From assembly GCA_026391835.1 (NCBI GenBank), contig JAPLDF010000041.1, forward strand, positions 186,001 to 250,000: a DNA stretch of 64,000 bases, written 5' to 3'. The position numbers and the translations under genes were made by a program. Positions 35,629 to 45,998 of this stretch are shown in pieces. Positions within the stretch are counted from its first letter, which is position 1. Each line of letters starts with the position of its first letter. A model generated the notes under the pieces. That model did not search any database and was not told the origin of the DNA. It saw only the letters and a program-made list of their open reading frames with translations. Origin of the DNA: Bacteroidota bacterium. Its GTDB lineage: Bacteria > Bacteroidota > Bacteroidia > Bacteroidales > FEN-979.

Positions 35629-35712
35629 AGTAAACGGGTAAACGGGTGAAAAAACCACCTGTTTACCCGTTTACTGTTCACTCGTTTACTTGTTTACCTG
35701 TTTACTTGCTTA
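35629..35712. repeat. Octamer array forming a long hairpin between convergent genes
   Basis: Period-8 units (GGGTAAAC and variants) at 35629-35648 and their inverted copies at 35656-35675 pair as 20-bp arms with one G/A difference around a 7-nt A-rich loop; further inverted units run to about 35712. It fills the gap between the lipoprotein and ahcY stop codons and could terminate transcription from both sides. Confidence 0.8.
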
Positions 35713-35722
35713 CCAGTTTTTC

Positions 35723-37144
35723 CTAATACCTGTAATGTTCCGGCTTGTAGGGTCCATCCAGGCTGACATTGAGATAATCTGCCTGTTCCTGGGTGAGTTT
35801 TGTCAATTTTACACCGATTTGTTCAAGGTGTAAACGGGCTACTTCTTCGTCAAGCCGTTTTGGAAGGCGATAAACAGCCACTTCGTAGTTGTGTTGCCAC
35901 AGGTCAAGCTGGGCCAGGGTTTGGTTGGTAAAGGAGTTCGACATGACAAATGAAGGGTGGCCTGTGGCACAGCCCAGGTTTACAAGGCGGCCTTCAGCAA
36001 GCAGGTATATGCATTTTCCGTCAGGAAAAATAAATTTATCAACCTGTGGTTTGATGTTGATCATTTTGATGCCGGGCCAGTTGGTCAGTTGCTCTACCTG
36101 GATCTCATTGTCAAAATGGCCGATGTTGCAGACAATGGATTGATCCTTCATTTCGGACAGATGTTTTGCCGTAATCACATCTTTATTCCCGGTGGTGGTG
36201 ACATAAATGTTGCCTTCAGAGAGTGCGTCTTCGATGGTGCTCACCTCAAAGCCTTCCATGGCTGCCTGAAGCGCGCAAATAGGATCAATTTCGGTAACGA
36301 TCACGCGTGCACCGTATGAACGCATTGAGTGGGCACATCCTTTTCCCACATCGCCATATCCGAGCACAACCACAACTTTACCTGCAATCATTACATCTGT
36401 TGCACGTTTGATCCCGTCGGCCAGTGATTCCCGGCAGCCATAAAGGTTGTCGAATTTCGATTTTGTCACCGAGTCATTCACATTGATCGCTGGAACAAGC
36501 AAGGCTCCTTTTTCTTTCATCTGGTAGAGGCGGTGAACTCCCGTGGTGGTTTCTTCAGAAACGCCTTTCCATTCGGCAACGGTACGGGTCCATCTTGTTT
36601 TATCTTCAATATAGATCTCCTGCAGTTGTTTCATAAATGCTTTTTCATCGGCATTTTCAGCAACAACTTTGAGCAGTTCATTGTTCTTCTCAATTTCAAA
36701 CCCCTTATGGATCATCATGGTAGCATCGCCGCCATCGTCAACGATGAGGTTCGGGCCCTTCCCTTCAGGGAAGCATAGCGCCATGTTGGTACACCACCAG
36801 TATTCGTCGAGGGTTTCACCTTTCCAGGCAAAAACCGGGATTCCTTTTGCGGCTATTGCTGCTGCGGCATGATCCTGGGTTGAAAAAATATTACAACTGG
36901 CCCAGCGTACATCTGCACCAAGTTCAATGAGCGTTTCAATAAGGACGGCTGTCTGGATTGTCATGTGAAGGGATCCGCTGATACGTGCTCCTTTCAAAGG
37001 TTTTTCAACACTGTATTTTTTACGGATTGCCATCAGACCCGGCATCTCCTTCTCAGCAATTTCAATCTCTTTTCTGCCCCATTCAGCCAGGGACATGTCA
37101 GCTACTTTATATTTCATGTTTGTTGGTGTTGCAATGTTTTCCAT
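35723..37144 (-). CDS. ahcY: Adenosylhomocysteinase (SAH hydrolase)
   Basis: A 473-aa cytosolic NAD-dependent enzyme that splits S-adenosylhomocysteine into adenosine and homocysteine. Visible signatures are [40 protein letters not shown] near the N-terminus, the NAD-binding [27 protein letters not shown], and the C-terminal [12 protein letters not shown]. The bacterial insert [12 protein letters not shown] is present. It feeds homocysteine to MetH, encoded nearby on the other strand. A -7 box lies at 37218-37225. Confidence 0.97.
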   Translation of the reverse strand: MENIATPTNMKYKVADMSLAEWGRKEIEIAEKEMPGLMAIRKKYSVEKPLKGARISGSLHMTIQTAVLIETLIELGADVRWASCNIFSTQDHAAAAIAAKGIPVFAWKGETLDEYWWCTNMALCFPEGKGPNLIVDDGGDATMMIHKGFEIEKNNELLKVVAENADEKAFMKQLQEIYIEDKTRWTRTVAEWKGVSEETTTGVHRLYQMKEKGALLVPAINVNDSVTKSKFDNLYGCRESLADGIKRATDVMIAGKVVVVLGYGDVGKGCAHSMRSYGARVIVTEIDPICALQAAMEGFEVSTIEDALSEGNIYVTTTGNKDVITAKHLSEMKDQSIVCNIGHFDNEIQVEQLTNWPGIKMINIKPQVDKFIFPDGKCIYLLAEGRLVNLGCATGHPSFVMSNSFTNQTLAQLDLWQHNYEVAVYRLPKRLDEEVARLHLEQIGVKLTKLTQEQADYLNVSLDGPYKPEHYRY

Positions 37145-37217
37145 GTTTCCGTAGGTTAGCTTTTGTGCTTAAAAATTAATTTTGAAGTGAATGTTATTTC
37201 TTTCACTTAACGGGCGG

Positions 37218-37225
37218 CAAAAGTA
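37218..37225 (-). promoter_or_regulatory. Candidate -7 box for ahcY
   Basis: TACTTTTG on the minus strand matches TAnnTTTG and lies 73 bp before the start codon. I see no SAH-riboswitch-like structure in the leader. Confidence 0.4.
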
Positions 37226-37260
37226 CAAAAAATCCCGATATAAAGGATGACATAATGTCG

Positions 37261-37268
37261 TATTTTTG
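37261..37268 (+). promoter_or_regulatory. Candidate -7 box for the phosphopantetheinyl transferase gene
   Basis: TATTTTTG lies 27 bp before the start codon at 37296. No clear -33 element. Confidence 0.35.
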
Positions 37269-37295
37269 CGCCGGACTTAAAAAAAACAACATCAA

Positions 37296-37934
37296 ATGCC
37301 CTTTTTACGGGAAATCAGCATTGCCGGCGGAATCCGGACGGGAATATGGCAGATCACGGAAACACCGGATGAACTGCTGGCCCTTGTTCACCTGAGTCAT
37401 TCGGAATTGAGTACTTACGCAACATTCCGTAACGACCTGAGGAAGAAGCAATGGCTGGCTTACCACGCCCTGTTGAACCACCTGCTCGCCCCGCTCCCTG
37501 CGAATCTATCCTATGATCCCAATGGCAAACCTCTCCTGGATTCAGGAAGCCACCATATCTCTGTATCCCATGCCGGAGAATTTGCCGCCGCCGTTTGCAG
37601 TGAAAAAAATGCTGTTGGCATAGACATTGAGAAGATGAAGGAACGCGTAGAACGTGTGAAAGACCGTTTCCTGCAGCAATCTGAACTGGAATCCATCGGT
37701 GCGGAACACAGGATTGAACAGTTGTACGTGTTCTGGGGAGGAAAGGAAGCCCTGTACAAACTGCATGGCAAGCCCGACGTCGATTTCAGGAATGACATCT
37801 ATATTCATCCATTTGATTACCTTTGCAATACAAATCAACAATGCAAAGCTGCCATGACAATCAATGAGCAAAACCTGGAATATACCTTGTTTTTTGAGAA
37901 AATCGGGGACTATATGCTGGTAGTTGCCCATTGA
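37296..37934 (+). CDS. 4'-phosphopantetheinyl transferase superfamily protein (Sfp-like)
   Basis: A 212-aa enzyme that would transfer phosphopantetheine from CoA to acyl- or peptidyl-carrier proteins. The family motifs are visible: ISVSHAGEFAAAV, the Mg-binding AVGIDIEKM, and FWGGKEALYKLHG (W-x-x-K-E-A). The length fits the Sfp/AcpT group rather than the short AcpS type. No carrier-protein synthase genes are in the window, so the target is unknown; in Bacteroidetes it often serves the primary ACP. Confidence 0.9.
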   Translation: MPFLREISIAGGIRTGIWQITETPDELLALVHLSHSELSTYATFRNDLRKKQWLAYHALLNHLLAPLPANLSYDPNGKPLLDSGSHHISVSHAGEFAAAVCSEKNAVGIDIEKMKERVERVKDRFLQQSELESIGAEHRIEQLYVFWGGKEALYKLHGKPDVDFRNDIYIHPFDYLCNTNQQCKAAMTINEQNLEYTLFFEKIGDYMLVVAH

Positions 37935-38038
37935 AACAGGGCATCGTGTTAACTGCAAATTTGAACTGTTTTGCCATGTTACTTTTTCCTTCGTGGCCCC
38001 GTTGATTTGAAGTTTTATTACCTTTTACCAAGCATACA

Positions 38039-41000
38039 ATGACAACTGATATATATAGTGCGATCAAATCCCGTGTCCTTGTGCTCGATGGCGCAATGGG
38101 CACCATGGTTCAGCGGTATAAACTGGAAGAATACGACTTCCGCGGCAGCCGGTTCAAAGACTTTGCATATAATCTTAAGGGGAACAACGACCTGCTTGTG
38201 CTGACCAAACCCGGGGTAATCCGCGAAATCCACGAGGCGTACCTTGAAGCCGGGGCCGACATCATCGAAACCGATACATTCAATGCCAACCGGATCTCCC
38301 TTTCCGATTACCATCTTGAAGACCTGGCTTATGAAATAAACCTTGCTGCTGCGCGGCTTGCCAAAGAGGCAACTGCAAAGTTCACCCTGCTCGCTTCGGA
38401 TAAACCCCGCTGGGTTGCCGGCTCCATCGGCCCTACAAGCAAAACAGCCTCCATGTCGCCCGACGTTCAAAATCCTGCATACCGGGCCGTTAGTTTTGAC
38501 GACCTCTACAATGCCTACCGTGAACAGGCCAGGGGACTCCTCGATGGCGGCGTCGATATCCTTATGGTTGAAACCATTTTTGACACGCTCAATGCAAAAG
38601 CAGCCCTGATTGCTGTTTTTGACGAAATTAATGCCAGAACCCCAGCCCATAAAGGCTCATTGGCCGATCACCTCCCAGGCAGGATCCCCGTAATAGCCAG
38701 TGTTACCATTTCCGACAACAGCGGGAGAACCCTTTCGGGGCAAACACTCGAAGCATTTCTCTTTTCAATCATTCATTTCGACCTCTTTGCCATAGGGATA
38801 AATTGTTCCCTCGGGGCCGAGGAATTACGACCTTATATTGAGGAACTGTCTGTAAAAGCCCCTTTTCCCGTCATCGCCTATCCGAATGCCGGTTTACCCA
38901 ACCAGTTTGGTGAATATGACCAGTCGCCCGTTGAGATGGCAGGGTATATCAAGGATTTTCTTGATAACGGTTTTGTAAACATGGTTGGCGGATGCTGCGG
39001 CACCAATCCCGAACACATCCGCAGGTTTGCAGAATTGGCGATGGATGCAGCGGTACGGCCGGTCCCGGTCAGGGCCCATGAACTGAGGCTCAGCGGTCTT
39101 GAACCACTCACGATCTTTAAGGGAAGCAATTTTATCAACATCGGTGAACGCACCAATGTGAGCGGATCCCGGAAATTTGCACGCCTCATCAAGGAGGAAA
39201 AATACGAAGAGGCACTCTCTGTGGCGCGTCAGCAGGTTGAGAGCGGCGCCCAGGTGATCGACATCAGCATGGACGAAGCCATGCTTGATGCGGAAAAAGC
39301 CATGGTCAACTTTCTCAACATGGTGGCTTCCGACCCTGATGTGGCAAGGGTTCCCATCATGATCGATTCATCCAAATTTTCGGTCATCCATGCAGGATTG
39401 AAATGCATCCAGGGGAAACCGATCGTCAATTCCATCAGCCTGAAGGAAGGTGAGGCCGCATTCAGGGAACACGCCACCCTCCTGCGCAAATTCGGCGCCG
39501 CCACGGTGATCATGGCATTTGATGAGGAGGGCCAGGCGACCACGCTTGACCGCCGCATAGCCATTGCAACACGGGCATACAGGATTTTGACACAGGAGCT
39601 GGGGTTTCCGCCCGAGGATATCATATTCGACCCAAACATTCTTACCGTAGCTACAGGCATTGACGAACACGCAAACTATGCGGTTGAATTCCTGAATGCT
39701 GTTAAATGGATAAAGGAGAACCTCCCCTATGTTTCCGTCAGCGGCGGAATCAGCAACCTTTCTTTTTCCTTCAGGGGCAACGACGCATTGCGTGAGGCCA
39801 TGCATTCTGCGTTCCTGTACCATGCCATCAGGGCGGGACTTGATATGGGGATCGTCAATGCAGGAGCACTTCCTGTTTATGATGAAATCCCGAAAATGCT
39901 CCTGAAACTGGTCGAGGATGTGATCCTGAACCGCCGTAAGGATGGCACCGAACGACTTCTTGCCTATGCCGACCAGGTAACTGATTCGGGCAAAAAAGAG
40001 GAAACAGAGGCGGAATGGCGGTCGCTGCCAGTTGCCGAACGCCTCAGGCATTCACTGATCAAGGGCAATGCAGAATTCATCGACCAGGACATTGATGAGG
40101 CCATGCCCCAGTTCGACCTGGCGCTGAAAATCATTGAAGGGCCTTTGATGGACGGCATGAACCAGGTAGGCGACCTTTTTGGAAGCGGCAAGATGTTTCT
40201 GCCCCAGGTTGTAAAAAGTGCCCGTGTGATGAAAAAGGCGGTGGCAAGGCTCACCCCGCGACTGGAAGCTGAAAAGGCCGACCTGAAAGGATCTCCCAGG
40301 AACAATGGGAAAATATTGCTGGCCACCGTGAAAGGTGATGTGCACGACATTGGGAAGAACATTGTGGGCGTGGTACTTGCCTGTAACAATTACGAAGTCA
40401 TCGACCTGGGTGTCATGATCCCTGCCGACAAGATCCTGGCTGCGGCCAGAGAACACAACGTGGATGTACTTGGCCTCAGCGGCCTCATCACTCCTTCACT
40501 TGAAGAGATGGTGCACGTTGCAAAAGAGATGGAACGGCAGAAATTCACGATACCCCTGCTGATCGGCGGTGCAACCACTTCTGATATACATACGGCTGTA
40601 AAAATTGAGCCATTCTATTCCCAATCCGTCATTCATGTGAAGGACGCCTCCAAAGCGGTTGGTGTTGTTTCTAACCTCCTTTCGGCAGAAGCCAAAAAGG
40701 ACTTTACCGGTTCCATCAAAAGGAAATATGAGCGGATACGCAACACCTACGACAAAAAAGCTGATTACTCCTATATACCAATTGCCGAAGCGCGGAAAAA
40801 CAAACTGAAAATCGACTGGGAAACCAGCGGGATCTACAAACCCAAGTTCACCGGGAACAAAGTATTTATCGATTATTCGCTGGAAGAAATTGCACCATAT
40901 ATAGACTGGACCTTCTTTTTCCATGCCTGGAAAATGAACGGGAAATACCCGGCCATCCTTACGGATCCTGTGAAGGGCGCGGAAGCTACCAAACTGTTTA

Positions 41001-41746
41001 ACGATGCCCAAAGACTGCTGAAGGAGATCACAGGCAAGAAAATGCTGATTGCCCGTGGTGTCATCGGTCTTTATCCTTGCAATTCAACCGGTGACGATGT
41101 GGAGGTATATGCAGATGAATCACGTTCAAATGTGCTGACAACCTTCAGGTTCCTGCGAAACCAGCAGTTGAAGGACCCTGGCCAGCCAAATCTTTGCCTT
41201 GCCGATTATATTGCACCCAAAGAATCGGGGATCATTGATTACATGGGAGGGTTTGCCGTTACCGCCGGACTTGGCGTTGAGGAGTGGGTATCAAGGTTTG
41301 AAAAGGAGATGGACGACTACAACTCCATTCTGGTCAAGATACTCGCCGACAGGCTGGCCGAAGCTTTTGCGGAACTGATGCACGCGCGTGTCCGCAAGGA
41401 GTTCTGGGGATATGCCAAAGACGAGCAACTTGACGTTTTCTCTATGATCCGCGAAGAATACCAGGGTATCCGCCCTGCGCCGGGATATCCCGCCTGCCCC
41501 GAACATTCCGAAAAACGCACGCTTTTCAACCTGCTCGATGCCGAGCAGAAGGTTAACATACATCTTACCGAAAATTATGCCATGTACCCCGGGGCCTCGG
41601 TAAGCGGATTCTATTTTTCACACCCGCTCGCCCGGTACTTCAACCTAGGACGCATCAGCAAGGACCAGCTGACTGAATATGCAAAACGAAAAAATTTCAG
41701 TGTCGAACATGCTGAAAAATTACTGAATACAAATCTGAACTATTAA
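38039..41746 (+). CDS. metH: Cobalamin-dependent methionine synthase MetH
   Basis: A 1235-aa four-module enzyme that methylates homocysteine from 5-methyl-tetrahydrofolate. Homocysteine domain (about 1-330) with the zinc ligands in [10 protein letters not shown] and [10 protein letters not shown]; pterin domain (about 360-620) with [14 protein letters not shown] and [11 protein letters not shown]; cobalamin domain (about 660-890) with the cap and the His ligand loop [15 protein letters not shown]; reactivation domain (about 920-1235) with [16 protein letters not shown] and [15 protein letters not shown], which binds S-adenosylmethionine. Full length. First gene of a metH-metF-GGGP synthase operon. 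No cobalamin or SAM riboswitch is evident upstream. Confidence 0.97.
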   Translation: MTTDIYSAIKSRVLVLDGAMGTMVQRYKLEEYDFRGSRFKDFAYNLKGNNDLLVLTKPGVIREIHEAYLEAGADIIETDTFNANRISLSDYHLEDLAYEINLAAARLAKEATAKFTLLASDKPRWVAGSIGPTSKTASMSPDVQNPAYRAVSFDDLYNAYREQARGLLDGGVDILMVETIFDTLNAKAALIAVFDEINARTPAHKGSLADHLPGRIPVIASVTISDNSGRTLSGQTLEAFLFSIIHFDLFAIGINCSLGAEELRPYIEELSVKAPFPVIAYPNAGLPNQFGEYDQSPVEMAGYIKDFLDNGFVNMVGGCCGTNPEHIRRFAELAMDAAVRPVPVRAHELRLSGLEPLTIFKGSNFINIGERTNVSGSRKFARLIKEEKYEEALSVARQQVESGAQVIDISMDEAMLDAEKAMVNFLNMVASDPDVARVPIMIDSSKFSVIHAGLKCIQGKPIVNSISLKEGEAAFREHATLLRKFGAATVIMAFDEEGQATTLDRRIAIATRAYRILTQELGFPPEDIIFDPNILTVATGIDEHANYAVEFLNAVKWIKENLPYVSVSGGISNLSFSFRGNDALREAMHSAFLYHAIRAGLDMGIVNAGALPVYDEIPKMLLKLVEDVILNRRKDGTERLLAYADQVTDSGKKEETEAEWRSLPVAERLRHSLIKGNAEFIDQDIDEAMPQFDLALKIIEGPLMDGMNQVGDLFGSGKMFLPQVVKSARVMKKAVARLTPRLEAEKADLKGSPRNNGKILLATVKGDVHDIGKNIVGVVLACNNYEVIDLGVMIPADKILAAAREHNVDVLGLSGLITPSLEEMVHVAKEMERQKFTIPLLIGGATTSDIHTAVKIEPFYSQSVIHVKDASKAVGVVSNLLSAEAKKDFTGSIKRKYERIRNTYDKKADYSYIPIAEARKNKLKIDWETSGIYKPKFTGNKVFIDYSLEEIAPYIDWTFFFHAWKMNGKYPAILTDPVKGAEATKLFNDAQRLLKEITGKKMLIARGVIGLYPCNSTGDDVEVYADESRSNVLTTFRFLRNQQLKDPGQPNLCLADYIAPKESGIIDYMGGFAVTAGLGVEEWVSRFEKEMDDYNSILVKILADRLAEAFAELMHARVRKEFWGYAKDEQLDVFSMIREEYQGIRPAPGYPACPEHSEKRTLFNLLDAEQKVNIHLTENYAMYPGASVSGFYFSHPLARYFNLGRISKDQLTEYAKRKNFSVEHAEKLLNTNLNY

Positions 41747-41748
41747 CG

Positions 41749-42705
41749 ATGAAAGTCATAGACCTTATTAACAAGTCTGACAGGACACTTTTTTCCTTTG
41801 AATTGCTCCCCCCGCTCAGGGGGCACAATATCAACAGCATTTACCGTACAATCGATCCGCTTCTTGAATTCAAGCCGTCTTTTATCAATGTGACCTACCA
41901 TCAGGAAGAGGTCGTATATAAAAAGCACGAGAATGGGCTCCTGGAGAAAAAAACCGTGCGGAAGCGCCCCGGAACCGTTGCTATTTCGGCGGCTATCAAG
42001 TACAAGTACCCTGATGTCGAAGTGGTTCCGCACATCATCTGCGGAGGGTTTACCAAAGAAGAGACGGAGTATGCGCTGATTGATTTTCATTACCTGGGAA
42101 TCGACAACATCCTTGCGTTACGTGGCGACGCCCCAAAAAATCAGCGGACATTCACGCCGGAAAAAAACGGGCATGCCTATGCAAATACCCTGGTAGCGCA
42201 AATTACCGATATGAACCGGGGCAAATACCTCGATGATGAACTGCAAAACACATTCAGCACCAATTTTTGTGTCGGCGTGGCAGGCTATCCCGAAAAACAC
42301 ATTGAATCGCCCAACCTGGCCTACGACATGAAATATCTGAAAGCCAAAATCGATGCCGGGGCCGAGTACATCATTACCCAGATGTTTTTCGACAACCGGA
42401 AATATTTTGATTTCGTTGAGGGTTGCCGGAAAGAGGGTATCACCGTACCTATTATCCCGGGACTGAAACCCATTTGCACCGCCAGGGAGATCAACGTGCT
42501 TCCGCAGATCTTCAACATCGACATTCCCGATGAACTTGTGAAAAAGGTGATGGGTTGCAAGAATAACGAGGAGGCCTTTAAGGTCGGCATTGAATGGGGT
42601 ATTAAACAATCGGAAGAACTGATAAAATTTGGTGTTCCTGTCGTTCACTATTTTTCAGTCGGGATTTCTGAGAATATCCGTCAGATAGCCAAATCAGTAT
42701 TTTAA
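41749..42705 (+). CDS. metF: Methylenetetrahydrofolate reductase
   Basis: A 318-aa FAD enzyme of standard length that produces the 5-methyl-tetrahydrofolate used by MetH, encoded 2 bp upstream. Signatures: FSFELLPPLRGHNINSIYRTI, NILALRGDAPKN, GYPEKHIESPN and QMFFDNRKYFDFVEGCRKEGI, followed by PIIPGLKPI. The tight spacing implies co-translation with metH. Confidence 0.96.
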   Translation: MKVIDLINKSDRTLFSFELLPPLRGHNINSIYRTIDPLLEFKPSFINVTYHQEEVVYKKHENGLLEKKTVRKRPGTVAISAAIKYKYPDVEVVPHIICGGFTKEETEYALIDFHYLGIDNILALRGDAPKNQRTFTPEKNGHAYANTLVAQITDMNRGKYLDDELQNTFSTNFCVGVAGYPEKHIESPNLAYDMKYLKAKIDAGAEYIITQMFFDNRKYFDFVEGCRKEGITVPIIPGLKPICTAREINVLPQIFNIDIPDELVKKVMGCKNNEEAFKVGIEWGIKQSEELIKFGVPVVHYFSVGISENIRQIAKSVF

Positions 42706-42714
42706 ACAGTTTTT

Positions 42715-43443
42715 ATGAGCCTCTATCAACTACTGCTGAAGGATACTTTGGCGGGCAAAAAAAAATTTGCCATACTCATCGATCCCGATAAATACTCGCT
42801 CGAATCCCTGTCCAGGGTATTAAAACAGGGCGTAAACGCTGGGATTGACTATTTCTTCCTGGGAGGAAGTCTTCTGATGCACGACAACCAATCGCAGCTC
42901 ATCGCCCATATCAAGGAGGCTACGGCTATTCCGGTTGTGCTGTTCCCGGGAAACAACATGCAGTTGAACCACACGGCCGACGGCATCCTGCTTTTATCAC
43001 TGATCTCAGGCAGAAACCCCGACATGCTGATCGGCCGGCATGTGATCTCGGCACCCTACCTGAAGGCCAGCAACCTCGAAGTGATCTCAACCGGCTATAT
43101 GCTGATCGAAAGCGGGCGTACGACCTCCGTTTCTTATATGAGCAATACCACCCCCATTCCGGCACACAAGAGCGATATCGCCGCCTGTACCGCTATGGCC
43201 GGTGAAATGCTGGGCATGAAACTGATCTATATGGATGCCGGCAGCGGCGCCATCAACCCTGTTCCACTTGCCATGATTTCGAAAGTAAAAGAATCCATCG
43301 GGCTTCCATTGATCATCGGCGGGGGCATTACCAGTCCCGACCTTGCAAAAGCCGCATATTCAGCAGGGGCCGATCTACTGGTGGTTGGCAACGGCATTGA
43401 ACATGACCCCGATCTGATTGCCCGCATTGCCGCCGTCAGGTAG
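42715..43443 (+). CDS. Geranylgeranylglyceryl/heptaprenylglyceryl phosphate synthase family protein
   Basis: A 242-aa TIM-barrel prenyltransferase that joins a long isoprenyl diphosphate to glycerol-1-phosphate. Signatures: AILIDPDKYSLESLSRVL, DYFFLGGSLLMHDNQS, PVVLFPGNNMQLNHTADGILLLSLISGRNPD, YMDAGSGAINPVP and PLIIGGGITSPDLAKAAYSAGADLLVVGNGIE. Group II members in Bacteroidetes make archaeal-type ether lipid precursors in vitro; their physiological product is not settled. It lies 9 bp after metF, an operon partner with no obvious pathway link. Confidence 0.92.
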   Translation: MSLYQLLLKDTLAGKKKFAILIDPDKYSLESLSRVLKQGVNAGIDYFFLGGSLLMHDNQSQLIAHIKEATAIPVVLFPGNNMQLNHTADGILLLSLISGRNPDMLIGRHVISAPYLKASNLEVISTGYMLIESGRTTSVSYMSNTTPIPAHKSDIAACTAMAGEMLGMKLIYMDAGSGAINPVPLAMISKVKESIGLPLIIGGGITSPDLAKAAYSAGADLLVVGNGIEHDPDLIARIAAVR

Positions 43444-43461
43444 GATGCTAAACCAAAACTT

Positions 43462-43496
43462 AAATCGTAAATCAAAAATCGTACATCGTAAATTCA
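43462..43496. repeat. Heptamer tandem array upstream of the S9 peptidase gene
   Basis: Five units: AAATCGT, AAATCAA, AAATCGT, ACATCGT, AAATTCA. It ends 6 bp before the start codon of the next gene, so it would form most of its leader. Confidence 0.85.
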
Positions 43497-43502
43497 TTTA
43501 GC

Positions 43503-45662
43503 ATGCCCAGATTCCGCCACTGCCTGCTCCTCGCCTGTCTTCTTCCGGTCATCGCCCTTGGTCAGTCAAGGTTGCTTACAGTGGAGGATGCAAGTTACAT
43601 GAATCCCAAACTCAATGCAGCTTCGCTGAGCCAGCTCCAATGGCGGCCGGGGACAGACCAGTTCGTATATGTGGCCAAAAACAGCCTTGTCCTGGGATCT
43701 GCGGCAAATACCAGCCGGGATACCCTGCTGCGGTTATCTGAATTAAACACGTTTCTGAGGATTGCCCTGCAGGATACCCTGAAACGGTTTCCTGTTATCA
43801 CTTTCGATGCCGCCGCTGAATTTCACTTTACCAATGCGAACAAACTTCTATCCTGTGATCTGTTGAAGAAAAAGGTTACAGAAGAAAACTCCTGGAAAGA
43901 AAAAGCTGAGAACCTTGATATCGCCAGGGCCGGAAAACTTGTCGCTTACACGCTGAACAACAATTTGTATATTTCCGGGGAAGGTAAAGAAACCGCGGTG
44001 ACCGAAGAAAAAAACCCTGGCATTGTTTATGGTTCAAACCGGGTACATCGCAACGAATTCGGCATTGACAAAGGAACATTCTGGTCACCCGACGGCCTGC
44101 AACTGGCTTTTTACCGGATGGATGAAACCATGGTGGCTGATTACCCGCTGGTAGATATTACACCACGCATTGCAACGGTAAACCCGACCAAATACCCGAT
44201 GGCTGGTATGACCAGTCATAAAGTTACTGTAGGCGTTTATTCCGCAGTCAGTGGAAAAACCAGCTATCTTCAAACTGAATCAGCACCTGGCGTGGATTCT
44301 GCCATGCGTACCGAATACCTGACAAACATCACGTGGGACCCGGATGGGAAAACCATCTACATCGCCACCCTCAACCGAGATCAGAATTTTATGCAGTTGA
44401 ACAAATATGACGCATCATCCGGAAAATTCATCAAAACCCTTTTTAAAGAAAAAAACAACACCTATGTTGAACCCTTGCATGGTCCTCAGTTTGTGACCGG
44501 CGATCCCGGCAAGTTCATCTGGGAAAGCAGGCGCGACGGGTTTAACCACCTTTATTTGTACGATACCACTGGTAACCTTGTCAAACAACTCACCAAAGGT
44601 CCCTGGGAGGTGACAGAGTACCTGAAATCTGATGGAGCCGGCTCCAAAGCCTGGTTTCACTGCAACAAAGACAACCCGCTCGACCGCCAGTTATACACGG
44701 TTGATCTAAAAACCGGCCGCTTCTCCCCCATCACTGCTATATCAGCGACGCATGCCGCCAAAATTTCGGAAGACGGAAAGTTTATCCTCGACAACTACTC
44801 CAGCACCGCAGTTGCACGCCAGGCAGAACTGCTGGATGCAAAGGGAAAAACGTTGCAGGTTTTGCTTGCGAACGACAATCCGCTGAAGGATATCCAGGTT
44901 GGAGAGACAACGATCTTCACATTAAAAGGTGAAGACAACACGGACCTTTACTGTCGTTTGATCAAACCTGCCGGTTTCGATCCACAAAAGAAATATCCTG
45001 CAATCATTTATGTTTACGGCGGTCCTCACTCCCAGCTCATTACCAATTCATGGCTGGGCGGTGCCGGGCTTTTCCTGAACTACCTGGCCGACAAGGGATA
45101 TGTTGTGTTCACCCTGGACAACCGGGGAACATCCAACCGCGGCCGCGATTTCGAGCAGGCCGTTTTCCGCAATCTCGGCGTCAAAGAGCTAAGCGACCAG
45201 ATGACCGGCGTAAACTACCTGAAATCACTGGCTTTTGTCGACTCTGCCCGTATCGGCATTAATGGATGGAGCTATGGTGGTTTCTTGACAGTTACTATGT
45301 TCCTGAAGCATCCAGGGACCTTTAAAGTGGCGGTTTGCGGCGGACCTGTCATCGACTGGAAATATTATGAAGTGATGTACGGCGAGCGTTATATGGATAC
45401 ACCCCAAAGCAATCCCGAAGGCTATAAAAATGCCTGTCTGCTCAACTATGTCAAAAACTTAAACGGAAAGCTCCTCATCATTCATGATGACCAGGATGGC
45501 ACGGTTGTTCCCCAAAATTCATTTACCTTTCTTAAGAAGTGCGTGGATGAAGGCAAACAAGTCGATTTTTTCATGTATCCAGGCCATGAACACAATGTTC
45601 GGGGGAAGGACCGTGTGCATCTCAACCAGAAGATGGTGCTCTATTTTGATGAAAACCTGTAG
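43503..45662 (+). CDS. Exported dipeptidyl-peptidase IV-like serine peptidase (S9 family)
   Basis: A 719-aa protein with a signal peptide (1-20, ending ALGQS). Residues about 50-480 form the DPP IV N-terminal beta-propeller (for example HRNEFGIDKGTFWSPDGLQLAFYRMDE), and about 490-719 the alpha/beta hydrolase. The catalytic Ser590 is in GWSYGGF, Asp665 in HDDQDGTVV, and the His is His695 or His697 in GHEHNV. Members release N-terminal dipeptides in the periplasm. It is bracketed by inverted heptamer arrays at 43462 and 45662. Confidence 0.92.
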   Translation: MPRFRHCLLLACLLPVIALGQSRLLTVEDASYMNPKLNAASLSQLQWRPGTDQFVYVAKNSLVLGSAANTSRDTLLRLSELNTFLRIALQDTLKRFPVITFDAAAEFHFTNANKLLSCDLLKKKVTEENSWKEKAENLDIARAGKLVAYTLNNNLYISGEGKETAVTEEKNPGIVYGSNRVHRNEFGIDKGTFWSPDGLQLAFYRMDETMVADYPLVDITPRIATVNPTKYPMAGMTSHKVTVGVYSAVSGKTSYLQTESAPGVDSAMRTEYLTNITWDPDGKTIYIATLNRDQNFMQLNKYDASSGKFIKTLFKEKNNTYVEPLHGPQFVTGDPGKFIWESRRDGFNHLYLYDTTGNLVKQLTKGPWEVTEYLKSDGAGSKAWFHCNKDNPLDRQLYTVDLKTGRFSPITAISATHAAKISEDGKFILDNYSSTAVARQAELLDAKGKTLQVLLANDNPLKDIQVGETTIFTLKGEDNTDLYCRLIKPAGFDPQKKYPAIIYVYGGPHSQLITNSWLGGAGLFLNYLADKGYVVFTLDNRGTSNRGRDFEQAVFRNLGVKELSDQMTGVNYLKSLAFVDSARIGINGWSYGGFLTVTMFLKHPGTFKVAVCGGPVIDWKYYEVMYGERYMDTPQSNPEGYKNACLLNYVKNLNGKLLIIHDDQDGTVVPQNSFTFLKKCVDEGKQVDFFMYPGHEHNVRGKDRVHLNQKMVLYFDENL

Positions 45663-45696
45663 ATTTACGAATTCCGATTTACGATTTACGATTTGG
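45662..45696. repeat. Inverted heptamer array downstream of the S9 peptidase gene
   Basis: Five units: GATTTAC, GAATTCC, GATTTAC twice, GATTTGG. They are the reverse complement of the AAATCGT-type units at 43462-43496. The array begins on the last base of the stop codon. Confidence 0.85.
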
Positions 45697-45998
45697 AATT
45701 TTCATATGATGATACCATAAAGACTCTCTTCCAATCGCTTACCGTGCCATTTCCAACGTAAAACTCAGCATATCAACACCGTACACGTTCATCGACTAAA
45801 TACCGGTGTTGGTCGGGTTTAAACCTCTTCTCATCGACTTTCTTTTTATTGAATCCAGATAAACTGGTACATTTGCATCACAATTAATTAATTATCAATC
45901 GTTTGTTAAATAATTGTTAACAACCCTGCAGATTGTAACATTGAAATCAATGCTGCGTCTTATGGGCACTAAAAACACAAAGATTAAATATTAAAACA
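45697..45998 (+). other. Gene-free leader region of the four-repeat secreted protein
   Basis: About 300 bp with no plausible gene. It holds an 8-bp inverted repeat, CAACACCG (45775-45782) and CGGTGTTG (45805-45812), and a good -7 box TACATTTG (45868-45875) with TTG 16 bp upstream (45849-45851). Transcription from that box would leave a leader of roughly 115 nt. Confidence 0.5.
45868..45875 (+). promoter_or_regulatory. Candidate -7 box for the four-repeat secreted protein
   Basis: TACATTTG matches TAnnTTTG; a TTG at 45849-45851 is 16 bp upstream. The start codon is 123 bp downstream. Confidence 0.45.

Noticed and set aside
37145-38038. SAH, SAM or cobalamin riboswitch upstream of ahcY or metH
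   Set aside because: The leaders are short (about 100-150 bp) and I could not find conserved cores such as a B12 box or SAM riboswitch helices; simple promoters explain the regions.
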